Positions 23,098 through 33,076 of a stretch of DNA of 64,000 nt are shown in pieces. The translations under genes and the position numbers were made by a program. Where the stretch lies: assembly GCA_039707655.1 (NCBI GenBank), contig CM077670.1, positions 144,750,001-144,814,000 of the forward strand, written 5' to 3'. Within the stretch, counting starts at the first letter, position 1. Each line of letters starts with the position of its first letter. Below the pieces are notes generated by a model. The model was not told the origin of the DNA. It saw nothing but the letters and a program-made list of their open reading frames with translations, and searched no databases. The stretch comes from Elymus sibiricus. Taxonomy: Eukaryota; Streptophyta; Magnoliopsida; Poales; Poaceae.

Positions 23098-24751
23098 TGT
23101 AACACCCCGATTTTTGGCCCTTTCTTTTTCTTTTGGATCTCTTCGAACTTTTATTTGGAGTCCTTTTTTCGTGGCTATGTGGTCTTGAAACCTGGGAAGA
23201 TCTTCTCTCCTGCCACTTCCAAGTGGCTTGTCATTCTCAAATCTATCCCAAGGCCATGTCATTTCCATCTTAGCCCAACCCCAATATTTATTTCTTGGGA
23301 ATATACCTTTTTTCTATTAAAGGAATAACTCTGTTTGCTTTAGGTTGTGAAGCAACCTATATTTTTGCCATTCCAAAAATTCCCACAAAATTTTCATAAA
23401 TTCTTTGGATCATATCTTCCTCAAATATGTCAAAACCCATCCTTACCTAGTTCAAAAATAATTCAGGAATATTAATTTCCCATTCTGTCCAGAATGGCAC
23501 TTTGAGAAGGAAGTGCTATTTATCTTTTCTTGTTTGCCCTCAAAAATTTTGGGCACTCTCTCATATCCAAATAATTTCCACATGCCAAAATTCAACTTCA
23601 TTTGCCTAGTAAATCTTCCTCAGCAAATTTCCAAAGTTTCTGTCCAGAGAGAAGCTTTGTGAAGGAACTACTAGCTAGGCTTAGCCTAATGAGTTGAAAT
23701 TTTGGGAGATCATTCATGTGATCAAATCATTACTCTACACCAAATTTCATCTCCATCAAACTATCTATGTGAGCACACCTTCAAATCTTGGTTTCTGGTC
23801 ACATTTTCAGTTTGTGAAGCAACTATACTTTTTATTGCTTTAAAAATTCTGAAATTAATCCAGGACGTAAATGTCCCTTTATCATTTGAGCATGCCAAAA
23901 TTCACATCATTTTGCCAAGCCATTTTCTCTGCAAAATTCCCCCAAGTTTCTGTCCAGTGTGGATCATTGTGAAGGAAGTACCATTTATACTTATCCAAAT
24001 GGGATGAAATTTTTATGGTACCTTCATATGCCCAAATGATCATCCTCCACCAATTTTCAGCCCAAGCCAAGTATCCATGTGAGTGCTACTTCCTGATCTA
24101 GATTCTAGCCAATTTTTGCAGTTGTAAAGCAACTGCACTCAAACCTTGTCCAAATGACCTCAAAATCCACAGGATCGTAGTCCTTCCTACCCTAAACCCC
24201 TGAGACATGCTGGTTAGCCCTTACCCCATCCCATTTGATAACTATTTCATGACTAAGTTGGCTACAGCAAACTTTCTCTGATCATTCACATCAGTCCACA
24301 GTGTATCTCTTCGATCTATCAACTCATAGAGGCCCTACTCTGGATGGACTACATGGTAGACAGCTTGTGGTTGGCCAGAGCGCACGCGGTGACCACGCGG
24401 TCTGGCACGCCAAAAGCACGCTCTGGACATCGGGTCCCTCTGTAGCCGCCCAAACTCCGTCCTCGCGACACCGCACCTTGTCCATCGCGTAGCCCAGTCT
24501 CTCCTGCGTCCGACTGTCCTCTCTGGACCCATCCCCCTCTCCTCTTTCCTCTCCGGCGAGCACGCCGTCCCGAGATGCCCGCGGCCGTCGTCGCCTTGCC
24601 CTTGTCTTCTTCCTCCCCATAGCATCCCAGCACCGTATGCACCTCCCTAGACCTCTCTCCCCCTCCGCGCGTGCGCTCGTGCACGCGGTCTTGCCAGAAG
24701 CATCAACCACGAGCTCCCGTCGTCGTCCGGCGAGAGCATCCCCGCCCTGGC

Positions 24752-24994
24752 TATTTAAGCCATCCCCGAGGCCTCCCAAGTTCGTCATCCTCTTCCCACT
24801 CTCCTCTAGCTCTCCCCGACCACCCAACCAAGCCCCGGGGGTTCCCCTGCCCTCCCATTGCCGCCATGCCCGTCGCCGACCGCAGTTCAAATACGAGCTC
24901 CACGGCCCCTCTCTCCCCACCTAGCCTCTCTCGGAGATCACCAGCACCACCAGTGAGCCGCCCCTACTCCCTCCCCACCTCCTCGCGACCTTAG
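24752..24994 (+). other. Gene-like promoter and short ORF inside the LARD LTR
   Basis: TATTTAA at 24752-24758 is followed by a CT-rich leader and an ATG at 24866 in the good plant context GCCGCCATGCC. That ATG opens a 42-codon Ser/Pro-rich frame to a TAG at 24992. It resembles the start of a cellular gene captured by the LTR, but no domain is recognisable and larger overlapping frames on both strands exist because of the GC bias. Low confidence that it is coding. Confidence 0.25.
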
Positions 24995-25441
24995 CCGAGC
25001 TCCCCAAGATCGCTCGAGGTCGCCTTCCGCCGCCGCCGAAGCCCCGGCCGTTCCCGAGCTCCCCGGTGACAGCACCACCCCGGGACGGACGCGGCTTGGT
25101 CTCCTGATCACTCCGGTGTGCCGGGCATCTCATTCGGTGGTCCGTGCCGCCGGCAATCGCCGTCGGGGCCGGACCTGTCCTCTGCCAGGCGCGGGCGACG
25201 AAGGAGGAAGACGACGACCGGGCTAGGTGGGCCCCGCCATCCCCTCGGGCCCGCACGTCACCCAGACGGTGGCGTTCACCCCGGACCCGCACATGTTTAA
25301 GTGGAGGCGTACTCCGATAAATGCGTGTTCAATAACTGAAAGCGTATTCTGGTTCTACTTCGGCCCAGATTACGTTTTCTCTGTTGGGAAACGTATTTAC
25401 AGAAGTACGCCTTCTGTTTTCAGACGCCGGCGCCGAAACCC

Positions 25442-25449
25442 TTATATAG
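25442..25449 (+). promoter_or_regulatory. TATA box of the LARD 3' LTR
   Basis: TTATATAG in the context CGAAACCCTTATATAGCGG, conserved at 17946-17953 in the 5' LTR. About 2 kb before the LTR end, as expected if transcription begins mid-LTR. Confidence 0.6.
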
Positions 25450-27451
25450 CGGACGTTCGTCCGTTAAGGCCAGAAAAGAACAAATTTTTTATTCGATTTC
25501 TGCCTAACGAACGAACGGCCGTAACTCGGCAACTATGACTCCGATTCAGGTGATTCCAAAGCCCATGATCTCAGTTCGTCGAGCTGTTCCGATGGTATCA
25601 TTTTCATGAGGTTGTCACACTGTGAAAATGACCATTTTGCCCTTGCCCTTAAAACAGCTCCGCCGGGAGGGAAACTTTTCCGGCGATTCTTTCCGCGAGT
25701 TCATCGCACCTCTCCCCGGTGAATCCTTCATCCCCAGGCAAGCCACAACAGCCCCTTGCATGATGGCATTGCAGTAGCCATGGTTTTCACTTGAATATTG
25801 AAATAATTGTTTGCTCATTTAATAATTTTTGAATGCTTCGAATATGCTTGTGAATCCATGCTCATTGCTTGTGCCATGTTCATTTTCATCTAGTAAGTGA
25901 TATGATTAATTGCTAATGATATTCTTGTCATGTTTTATTCTTGTAATTATTTCATGCTAGTAATAATGATATGCTCACATGCAGTATTCCCGTCTGTTAT
26001 GAAAGTACTTGTAATATGCATGATTATCGCTATGCCATGCTCATTTGCATCCCATAGAATAAATGATTCATCATCGTTCATGTCATGATGGTAAATGGTT
26101 ATGTTGCCCATCCATGGTTACACTGATATCATGCTCATATGCATTGTTATTTCATCATGTTATTTTATTGTGACTCAGCTCATCACCATTCAAGTTGAAC
26201 CTGACATTAATCGAACTTGAACAAATCTGTTGGCTGAGTCATGGTGCCACCGAATCGAGCTAACCAGTGCAGCCACACTTGCCTTATGGGGGGGGCCTGA
26301 TTCGGTCTGTTGTCATGCCTCTCACCGGTGCCTCCAACTAGGGAAGATTATGAGCGCGTGCTACCCTGATCAGGTAGCCGGCCATAAGCCTTGTGCCCGA
26401 GTTGTTTGCGCGCGGTTGTCCCCGTTTGGGACGAGTTTGTTTTCTTGGGCCACGACGGTGGCAGCCACAAAGGTGGCAGCCACAAAGGTGGCGGATGTCA
26501 CGAGTTGATATCGGGGCGACCCAGGACATAGCCCAAAGGGGAGTTTGTCGGGAGTGGCCGGGAGAGTGTCATGCAATAGATTGGTTTTGTCGGAATGTCA
26601 TTGGTCCACCCGAATGGGAGCTCGAGGCCATGAGTTCCGTAGTGTGGGTACATTGTACTAACCTCTACAGAGTGTATAATCTATCGATAGCCGCGTCCTC
26701 GGTCATGGACATAGTTCGTAGTAGGTCACACTATGGGTCAACAGAAATAATAACCTGAATAATAACAACCCTGCTTCCATGAGAAAAGAAGTTGGTTGAT
26801 CTTTATGTGGTCATGCGATGATCACAGGTAGAGATCAAGCTCCGTGTGATCGAGTGATGATCACGATGGTATAGTTGATACCGAGCTTGGTTGATCCTGA
26901 GGTGATCGAGTGATGATCACGATGGTAAGTTTGTGGTTACAAAATAACCTCCGAGCAGAGTAAGTTGGTCCATGAGACCTTAAATGTTGACCCCTATGCA
27001 TGCTAGTGCTGGTATCATCCTGTTCATATCATATGTTGTTGCCATGCTCATGTTGTTGCCCTGCTCATGTTGTTGCCATGCTCATGTTGTTCCAGTAGTA
27101 TCGTGTTCATCTTTGATTATTAACCTGTAAATGCCATGTTGTTGTATGTCTTGATTGCTTTGGTTGCTGTGAGCTTGCGAGTACATTCAAAGTACTCACC
27201 TGGCGTGTCATGCCAGATTGCAGGTGATGCTGTGATTGATTGCCTGTCGAGGATTCCGATGTTGCGCTCTAAGATACGCCTAGCCAGAGTCCCTGTGGAG
27301 TGGAGTTCATCACCGTCGTCGTTGTTCCGCTACTAGCATTTATTCCACTTCGAGGTGTTCCGCTGCTAGCATAGAGCTACCTTAGCAGGCGAAGTGTCGC
27401 CGTGCCCCTGTAACCTTTGTAATATCGAACCCCTGTACCTCGTTTATTCTT

Positions 27452-27457
27452 AATAAA
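27452..27457 (+). terminator. Polyadenylation signal of the LARD LTR
   Basis: AATAAA in TTCTTAATAAAGAGCTG, conserved at 19940-19945. It lies ~100 bases before the LTR end, consistent with the R/U5 border. Confidence 0.55.
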
Positions 27458-27641
27458 GAGCTGATTTGTTCTATGCCAAGTAGTGCCGTATTCCAGAAGA
27501 CTTGATCTCTGGGCTGGAATACGGGGTGTTCCGGTCTCTCTTAGCTGGGGTGCCACAGCAAAATGTGGAAGTTGGTTGCACAGGTCCTTGCCATAAAGAA
27601 TATGAGTGGAGTTTGTTGTCGGAGTCACCCTCAAGAACTCT

Positions 27642-29693
27642 CTAGTTCTTCTTCTTTTGGACCCACATCAACTTGATGGGAATCCTTGGAGTTGTAGTAG
27701 CACTTGATGAAGTAGAACTTGATGAAGTCTGGGGAACCCACTTGACCATGGCTTGAGGAGCTTCTTCAAATGAATCAATCTCTTCTTGAAGCTTGTCCTT
27801 GCCTTTTAGCTTGTGGTCTTGTGGTGGAAGATCTTCTTGAGCTTGTGTTCCCTTGAAGGAAGTAGGATCATACTTCTCTTGTTGAGGAACAAACTTCGTC
27901 TTGGGGTATTGATCTTCTTCCCACTCAACTCCATTGGCATTGAACTTTCGTTCAAAACCAACACCTTGGTTCTTCCGGTGCCTTCCTTGCTTGCGTACAA
28001 TTTCCTTTAATTGCTTACTCCCGGCAAGACTCTTGTAGACACCTTTTTCTATAATTCCTTTCAATAGCATATTTTCTTGCTCAAGTGTAACTTGGCTAAG
28101 AGAATCATTAGTGGAATCAATAGAACTACTAGAAGCAACAACATTGGATTTAGCATTGTTATTGTTACTACTAGAGATAAAACCCTTTTTACCCTTGTTG
28201 CTAGTTTGCTTAGGTTTAACTTGTGGCATAAAGGTAGACAAGAGTAAACGTTTGGCAAGATATGAAGAACTCTTCTTTCGAAGATCGTCATTGATAGCTT
28301 TAAGAAACTCATGCTCTTGCTCTAAATTTAGCTTCTCGAAGCGTAGCTTCTCATGAGTTCTTAGAAGTTCTCTATGATCCTCTTGAGTTGTTTCATGAGC
28401 TAACTTAAGAGCATTTAGTTCTTTAGTTAGACGCTGAATCTCCTTCATAGCATTGTCACTCGTTTCTTCTTGACTATCATGATTACTAGCATTTTCATTA
28501 TAGCTCACATTACTATCCTTATCAACAAGTAAATCATCATCACTAAGCAAATCATCTTCATCACTATTGAAATCAAGATACTCGGGGTGTGATACCTTGG
28601 GGCCTTTTGCCATGAAGCATCTTCCAATTCCTTCATTTGGTGAGTCAAATAGATCATAGGAGTTGGATGACACAAGTGCAAGTCTGGCAACACCTTCATC
28701 TTGACTATAGTCGGAGTTGGAGTGATAACTTCTCTTGGAGTGGTTGTCGGAGTCGGAGCCGGAAACCCATTCACCAACATGAGCTTGATGTCTTCTTCTT
28801 GTGTAGCTCTTGGATGACCTGTCCTTCCTCTCCGAATCCTTGCTTCTTCGAGAGTGTCTTCGTTCATAATGATCATCTCTACTCCTTCTCTCCTTATGAG
28901 GTGATTCATCTCTTCTATGTCTTCCTCTTGGTGATTCGTCTCTTTTCTTGTAGGCAGCCGTACACTCATTGGAGTAGTGTCCAGGCTTTCCACAATTGTA
29001 GCAATTACGGTCACGACTTGATGATCTTCTCTCATAATGTCTTGAGCTAGAACTTCTTTCTTTCCCTTTGTTCTTGTAGAACTTGTTGAATCTTTTCACA
29101 ATTAGGCTAATCTCTTCATTGGATACTAGCTTGTCACTTGGAGTTGTTGGAGCGTCGGTTGAGGCTTTGTAAGCACCACTTGATTTGTTGTGCAGCTCCT
29201 CTTTGTCCTTGAGTGACATTTCATGAGCAACAATCCTTCCAATGACTTCCGTGGGCTTGAGATCTTTGTAATTTGGCATCATTTGGATCAATGTGCAGAC
29301 GGTATCATATTTTCCATCCAAAGCTCTAAGCACATCCAACTTAGATTCCTTGACGGACTCGGTACCCTCATGTATATCAACCAAAGTATCCCAAATTTCC
29401 TTTGCATTCTCGAGGCGGCTGATTTTGTTGAATTCTTCAGGACATAAACCGTTGAATAGAATGTCACAAGCTTGAGCATTGTATTGCAACATCTTCAATT
29501 CTTCCGGGGTTGCTTCACGATCCGGTTCCTTGCCATCCTCAAAGAAGTCACCTTGCAAGCCAACACGAACAACAGCCCAAACGGCAGGGTTATGACCAAG
29601 AATGTGCATTTTCATCTTATGTTTCCAACTAGCAAAGTTTGTACCATTAAAATATGGACCTCTACGGTGATAGTTACCCTCACTAGACGCCAT
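27642..29693 (-). CDS. gag: Copia gag protein, intact frame (683 aa)
   Basis: Uninterrupted 683-codon ORF just inside the PBS. Residues ~10-180 are the Copia gag core (YFNGTNFASWKHKMKMHI, then ACDILFNGLCPEEFNKI and ENAKEIWDTL). A CCHC zinc knuckle CYNCGKPGHYSNEC lies at ~231-244. Next come an Arg/Ser/His-rich stretch, an acidic region (~380-420), a coiled-coil segment (~430-500) and a Ser/Thr-rich C-terminus ending MWVQKKKN. Gag coats and packages element RNA in cytoplasmic particles. This frame could be a trans-acting capsid source if transcribed from the adjacent LTR, which has a TATA box, although pol is gone. The start is the first ATG after the PBS. Confidence 0.88.
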   Translation of the reverse strand: MASSEGNYHRRGPYFNGTNFASWKHKMKMHILGHNPAVWAVVRVGLQGDFFEDGKEPDREATPEELKMLQYNAQACDILFNGLCPEEFNKISRLENAKEIWDTLVDIHEGTESVKESKLDVLRALDGKYDTVCTLIQMMPNYKDLKPTEVIGRIVAHEMSLKDKEELHNKSSGAYKASTDAPTTPSDKLVSNEEISLIVKRFNKFYKNKGKERSSSSRHYERRSSSRDRNCYNCGKPGHYSNECTAAYKKRDESPRGRHRRDESPHKERRSRDDHYERRHSRRSKDSERKDRSSKSYTRRRHQAHVGEWVSGSDSDNHSKRSYHSNSDYSQDEGVARLALVSSNSYDLFDSPNEGIGRCFMAKGPKVSHPEYLDFNSDEDDLLSDDDLLVDKDSNVSYNENASNHDSQEETSDNAMKEIQRLTKELNALKLAHETTQEDHRELLRTHEKLRFEKLNLEQEHEFLKAINDDLRKKSSSYLAKRLLLSTFMPQVKPKQTSNKGKKGFISSSNNNNAKSNVVASSSSIDSTNDSLSQVTLEQENMLLKGIIEKGVYKSLAGSKQLKEIVRKQGRHRKNQGVGFERKFNANGVEWEEDQYPKTKFVPQQEKYDPTSFKGTQAQEDLPPQDHKLKGKDKLQEEIDSFEEAPQAMVKWVPQTSSSSTSSSATTTPRIPIKLMWVQKKKN

Positions 29694-29759
29694 ACTCTCC
29701 TAGGTTGTGAAACCAAGGCTATGATCACCAAAGCAATGGAAATCAAGGCTTTACGGAGA

Positions 29760-29776
29760 CCAAAGCTCTGATACCA
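29760..29776 (-). other. Copia primer-binding site (initiator tRNA-Met)
   Basis: Minus-strand TGGTATCAGAGCTTTGG, two bases inside the LTR end at 29779. It defines the 5' LTR and the element orientation. Confidence 0.88.
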
Positions 29777-30575
29777 CTTGTAGGATCGAAAGTATGTCTA
29801 GAAGGGGGGTGATTAGACAACTTGACCAAATAAAACCTAGCCATTTCCCAATTTTAATTGTAGGCAGATTTTAGCAATAATACATGTCAAGCATCAACCT
29901 ACACATGCAATTCTAAGAGTATAGCAGCAGAAAGTAAACAATTGCATATGTAAGTAAAGGAGGGGATTAGAGATTTCAAACGCAATGAAGACACGGTGGT
30001 TTTTGGCGTGGTTCCGATAGGTGGTGCTATCGTACGTCCACGTTGATGGAGACTTCAACCCACGAAGGGTAACGGCTGCGCGAGTCCATGGAGGGTTCCA
30101 CCCACGAAGGGTCCACGAAGAAGCAACCTTGTCTATTCCACCATGTCTTACGTCCACGAAGGACTAGCCTCACTCATGGTAGATCTTCACGAAGTAGGCG
30201 ATCTCCTTGCCCTTACAAATTCCTTGGTTCAACTCCACATCATGTTGGAGGCTCCCAAGTGACACCTAACCAATCTAGGAGACACCACTCTCCAAAAGGT
30301 AATAGACGGTGTGTTGTTGATGAACTCCTTGCTCTTGTGATTCAAATGATAGTCTTCCCAGCACTCAAACAACTCCTCACAGATTTGGCTATGGTGGAAG
30401 AAGGATTTGAGTGGAAAGCAACTTGGGAAAGGCTAGAAATCAAGATTCAAATGGTAGGAATGGAATAGCTTGATCTCAACACATGAGTAGGTGGTTCTCT
30501 CTCAGAAAATGTATGGTGGAAGTGTAGGCACGTTCTGATGGCTCTCCTCGCTGAGAAGGAGGTGGTGGAGGGGGG

Positions 30576-30583
30576 TATATATA
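30576..30583 (-). promoter_or_regulatory. TATA box of the Copia LTR
   Basis: TATATATA, flanked on the element-sense strand by GGAGGC and CCCCCTCC. The solo LTR has the same site at 38354-38361. It follows directly after the palindrome array, as a promoter would follow an enhancer. Confidence 0.6.
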
Positions 30584-30625
30584 GCCTCCACGCAAAATCC
30601 AACCGTTACACACTTTTGACCCAAC

Positions 30626-31036
30626 TCGGTGGCACCGAAACCATAATCTCGGTAGCACCGAACTGTGTAAAAGATATGAACTTTAGGAATCTCGGTGAGA
30701 CCGATACGAACAACTCGGATGGACCGAAGTGCAATGGCTAGGGCAAACCTCATCTCGGTGGCACCGATTGCATCAACTCGGTAGGACCGAAGTGAAGCAA
30801 TAAGGCAACAGAGAGTTGGCAAGCCATCTCGGTGTGACCGATTTGCAAGACTCGGTGAGACCGAAGTGAATGCAAATGATTACAGAGAGTTGGCAAGGCC
30901 ATCTCAGTGGGACCGAGATCCATTTCGGTGGATCCGATTTGTTAGGGTTTTGGCAGTGGCTAAGTCTTGGATGAACTCGGTGGGTCCGGATAGGAAACTT
31001 CGGTCGGTCCGGATAGGAAACTTTGGTGGGGCCGAG
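30626..31036. repeat. Array of 13 palindromic TCGGTnnnACCGA motifs in the LTR
   Basis: Thirteen 13-14 bp motifs of the form TCGGTGGCACCGA (some CCGGA variants) start at 30626, 30649, 30692, 30715, 30755, 30778, 30829, 30852, 30904, 30925, 30977, 31000 and 31023. They fall into pairs 21-23 bases apart, with pairs repeating every 63-75 bases. The solo LTR carries the corresponding array at about 37925-38325. Position just upstream of the TATA box suggests a promoter/enhancer role. Confidence 0.8.
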
Positions 31037-31383
31037 TTGGAATGTAGGTTTTGGACATATTTGGTTAGAGAGAGTGGTTGAGGGTTTAGGAGTACTGTCA
31101 CAAAGCACTTTGAGCAAAAAGATCATTAAGCAACACCTCATCCCCTTTTAATAGTATTGGCTTTCCTATGGACTCAATGAGATCTTGGATCACTAAACCA
31201 AAAATGTAGAGTCTTGAGCTTTTGCCAATCCTTGTCCTTAGCATTTGGAGGGGTCCACGTCTCTAGTCCATGCCATGGCAATCATTGAACATCCTGAAAT
31301 ATTAATCTTGAATGGACATTAGTTCAATGAGATATATGTTGTTATGAATTACCAAAACCACCAAGGGAGCAAATGTGCTTTCA

Positions 31384-31906
31384 TGCACCGTTAGGTGCTA
31401 CGTTGGGGAGGTGAGGCCCTGGGCAAAAGATCTGTACTACCGGTCCTGGCGCCCTCCTGTAATCTCGACACATCCCAGGGACGGGTGTCATTAAAGTTAA
31501 TCTTGGTGCAGCGCTCACACGTGCCTTGGCCGGCCATGTTGACTGTCTGCCAGCTTGACACCTAGCCCACGAGCCTATCTGGTCGATGGTCAGGTGGAGC
31601 GGTAACGGGACAGAACAAGCCTGCTGGCACGGAGCTTGCCAGGCCTTGCTTGCCGGCGAGGGAACTTGCTGGCAACCATAGGCTTAGTCTTTACCTTGCC
31701 GGGGCGGAGCTTGCCGGTGAGAACAGCGTCGATCTTCAGTACTTAGAATAGTATTTCTCGATGACCTGCCTTTAGGTCTTCTTCACGGTCTTGGTGTTGA
31801 GTCTTGAGTCGTAGTTATCCTCCGTCAAGCCCTTAACGGAAGGGAGGCTACAACTGCCTATGCACAAGTCTGGGTACGAGGGCACCCATGTCTTAGTACA
31901 CCGACA
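31384..31906 (-). repeat. 5' LTR remnant of the Tat-like Gypsy element
   Basis: Aligns with about 9050-9574 of the 3' LTR at very high similarity, ending ACCGACA followed by the TSD ACACT. The missing first part of the LTR (plus-strand view) would lie left of the Copia element and has been deleted. Confidence 0.85.
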
Positions 31907-31911
31907 ACACT
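31907..31911. other. Right TSD (ACACT) of the Tat-like Gypsy element
   Basis: Identical to 8647-8651. It proves that the LTR at 8652 and the LTR piece ending at 31906 belong to one insertion, and that 8651 and 31912 were adjacent host positions. Confidence 0.8.
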
Positions 31912-33076
31912 TTTTATGTATTTATGTAGACAGGGATGCTCAGCTTGATTTCAGTGGAACTGTACAAAATGTTCAGATGGTTCGTGCCCTCCATAATACT
32001 TCATCATGCACAATACATCGAATGGTTCTCTAATCATTCATTGTCACCTTGAGCCACCAAACTAGCTACATGAAAGGAGCTGCCAACATGTTCAAGGCCT
32101 TGCAACATATAAATACGAAATTCACCAAGATACGCATGACATTGCTCGATTTCAGTGGAACTGCACAAAAAGATCAACTGGTTAATCCAACACGAGGTTC
32201 CATGTCAATGTGCAAACTGATGACGAACCCCTACCTTTCCACAATCGTAGGCATTTGATATTTTGCAATGGGAAAACCTTCTCAAAGTTTGCTCATTGGT
32301 GTTCGCAAGAAGACATGCATTTGATATTTTGGAATGGGAAACCTTGTCAAATTTTGCTCATTGATGTTAGCAAGAAGACATACATTTGATATTTTGGAAT
32401 GGGATGCCCTTTGCTGTCAGCAGCATCGATCGATTTTTCTTTGTGTCTTTAGTTGTGAAGTAAATATTGGCTCTGACGTGTGCATCATTGAGATGCATAA
32501 TCATCGATCGATTGTTGTGAATGTTATGAATTGCCAGGCCTGTGAGTTTGATTGCAATGTATAGCCATGCTAAAAAGCTTTATGGTAGGTGTGAAACTGT
32601 GGCAAACAAGGTGATCACCATGCGTCCTGAGAATAATGCTAGTACGTATTGTTTTGCATGTTCATTTAATGCCTTTGATACAACAATTCGAACTAACCGG
32701 ACTAAATTCGTTCAAACATGGCCGGGTTTCATATAAACATGCCTGGTTTTCATTACATTTCAGTCATTCTTCAACCAAAAAGAGGTGCTCATCCGGCTCT
32801 GGATGTATAATTAATTAACCTAATGTAAATCGTCGTCGGCGCCTATTCCCCGTGTCCGGCTGAGCCCCAAGAACTGAAGCTTCTCCAGCTCCATCTCGCC
32901 GCTCTCTAGCTCCGCCTCCGGAGCCCCGAGAAGTGAAGCTGTCTGACTCCACGTCGCCGCCAAGCAGCTAATCGGCCGTCGATGTTCAACTCACCAAACT
33001 TGGCTTCAATCGGAGGGGAGGAACGGTGGCCATACTTGGACCCGAGCGGCGGCAACCTACCATCTTCTACTCTTCC
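31912..33076. other. Host cassette continuation (copies c, d) and spacer
   Basis: Begins TTTTATGTATTTATG and contains two more GATTTCAGTGGAACTG segments (about 31950 and 32150) like that at 8187. Both are followed by short open stretches with no domain. The rest is unremarkable AT-balanced DNA up to the GC-rich zone at 32830. No complete gene is recognisable. Confidence 0.4.
32252..32410. repeat. ~66-bp tandem repeat, 2.4 copies
   Basis: Copies begin CATTTGATATTTT at 32252, 32318 and 32383. They share AATGGGAAA and GCTCATTG.TGTT.GCAAGAAGACAT. Non-coding. Confidence 0.8.

Larger units (their letters stand above)
17856..27557 (+). mobile_element. Sukkula-like LARD, 5' LTR truncated (9.7 kb)
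   Basis: Plus-strand element of very long LTRs around a ~3.05 kb non-coding interior. 5' LTR remnant 17856-20045, tRNA-Met PBS at 20051, interior to 23097, PPT, and a full 3' LTR of 4460 bases at 23098-27557. No gag, protease, RT or integrase is present. LTRs of 4-5 kb with a ~3 kb gene-free interior are the definition of large retrotransposon derivatives (LARDs) described from barley. The first ~2.26 kb of the 5' LTR is missing. The two LTRs look very similar by eye, suggesting a fairly recent insertion. Confidence 0.8.
23098..27557 (+). repeat. LARD 3' LTR, complete (4460 bp)
   Basis: TGTAACACCCCG...GTGCCACA. The first ~1.2 kb is AT-rich, 24330-25300 is strongly GC-rich and gene-like, and the remainder matches the 5' LTR remnant. 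TATA at 25442 and AATAAA at 27452 suggest the U3/R/U5 arrangement. The right flank GCAAA lies inside Copia sequence, so the LARD inserted into that Copia element. Confidence 0.82.
27558..31383 (-). mobile_element. Copia element (SIRE/Maximus-type), 5' half only
   Basis: Minus-strand element: 5' LTR 29779-31383, tRNA-Met PBS, intact gag, then only ~80 bases toward pol before the LARD boundary at 27557. pol and the 3' LTR are absent. It inserted into the 5' LTR of the Tat-like Gypsy element; TGCAC at 31384-31388 is the right-hand TSD. The left TSD was lost with the rest of the element. The gag stop followed by pol, and the gag ending in MWVQKKKN, are typical of the SIRE/Maximus lineage. Confidence 0.8.
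29779..31383 (-). repeat. 5' LTR of the Copia element (1605 bp)
   Basis: Plus-strand view TGTAGGATCG...GTGCTTTCA; in element sense it starts TGAAAGCACATTTGC and ends CGATCCTACA. Nearly the same sequence stands alone at 37578-39168 in the opposite orientation. TATATATA at 30576-30583 is the likely TATA box. Upstream of it (in element sense) lies the array of palindromes at 30626-31036. Confidence 0.87.
8652..31906 (-). mobile_element. Tat-like Gypsy retrotransposon with nested insertions (23.3 kb)
   Basis: Left LTR 8652-9574 starts TGTCGTGGGG. The right LTR remnant ends ...ACCGACA at 31906. The flanking 5-mers ACACT at 8647-8651 and 31907-31911 are identical, which ties the two ends together across 23 kb. 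gag, protease and pol fragments run on the minus strand, so 31384-31906 is the 5' LTR remnant and 8652-9574 the 3' LTR. An antisense extra gene lies between pol and the 3' LTR, a layout known in Tat-lineage elements such as maize Grande. A LARD and a Copia element are nested in the right half. RT, RNase H, most of integrase, the PBS and the start of the 5' LTR are deleted. Confidence 0.8.

Noticed and set aside
24324..24920. 198-codon minus-strand ORF in the LARD LTR
   Set aside because: Arg/Gly-rich composition shadow of a GC island, with no domain and no promoter on that strand.
30626..31036. CRISPR-like array
   Set aside because: The repeats are short palindromes with irregular spacers that are themselves repeated, in a plant LTR.
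32049..32258. 69-codon ORF in the host cassette
   Set aside because: Crosses a probable splice-acceptor-like site and is not preserved in the other cassette copies.
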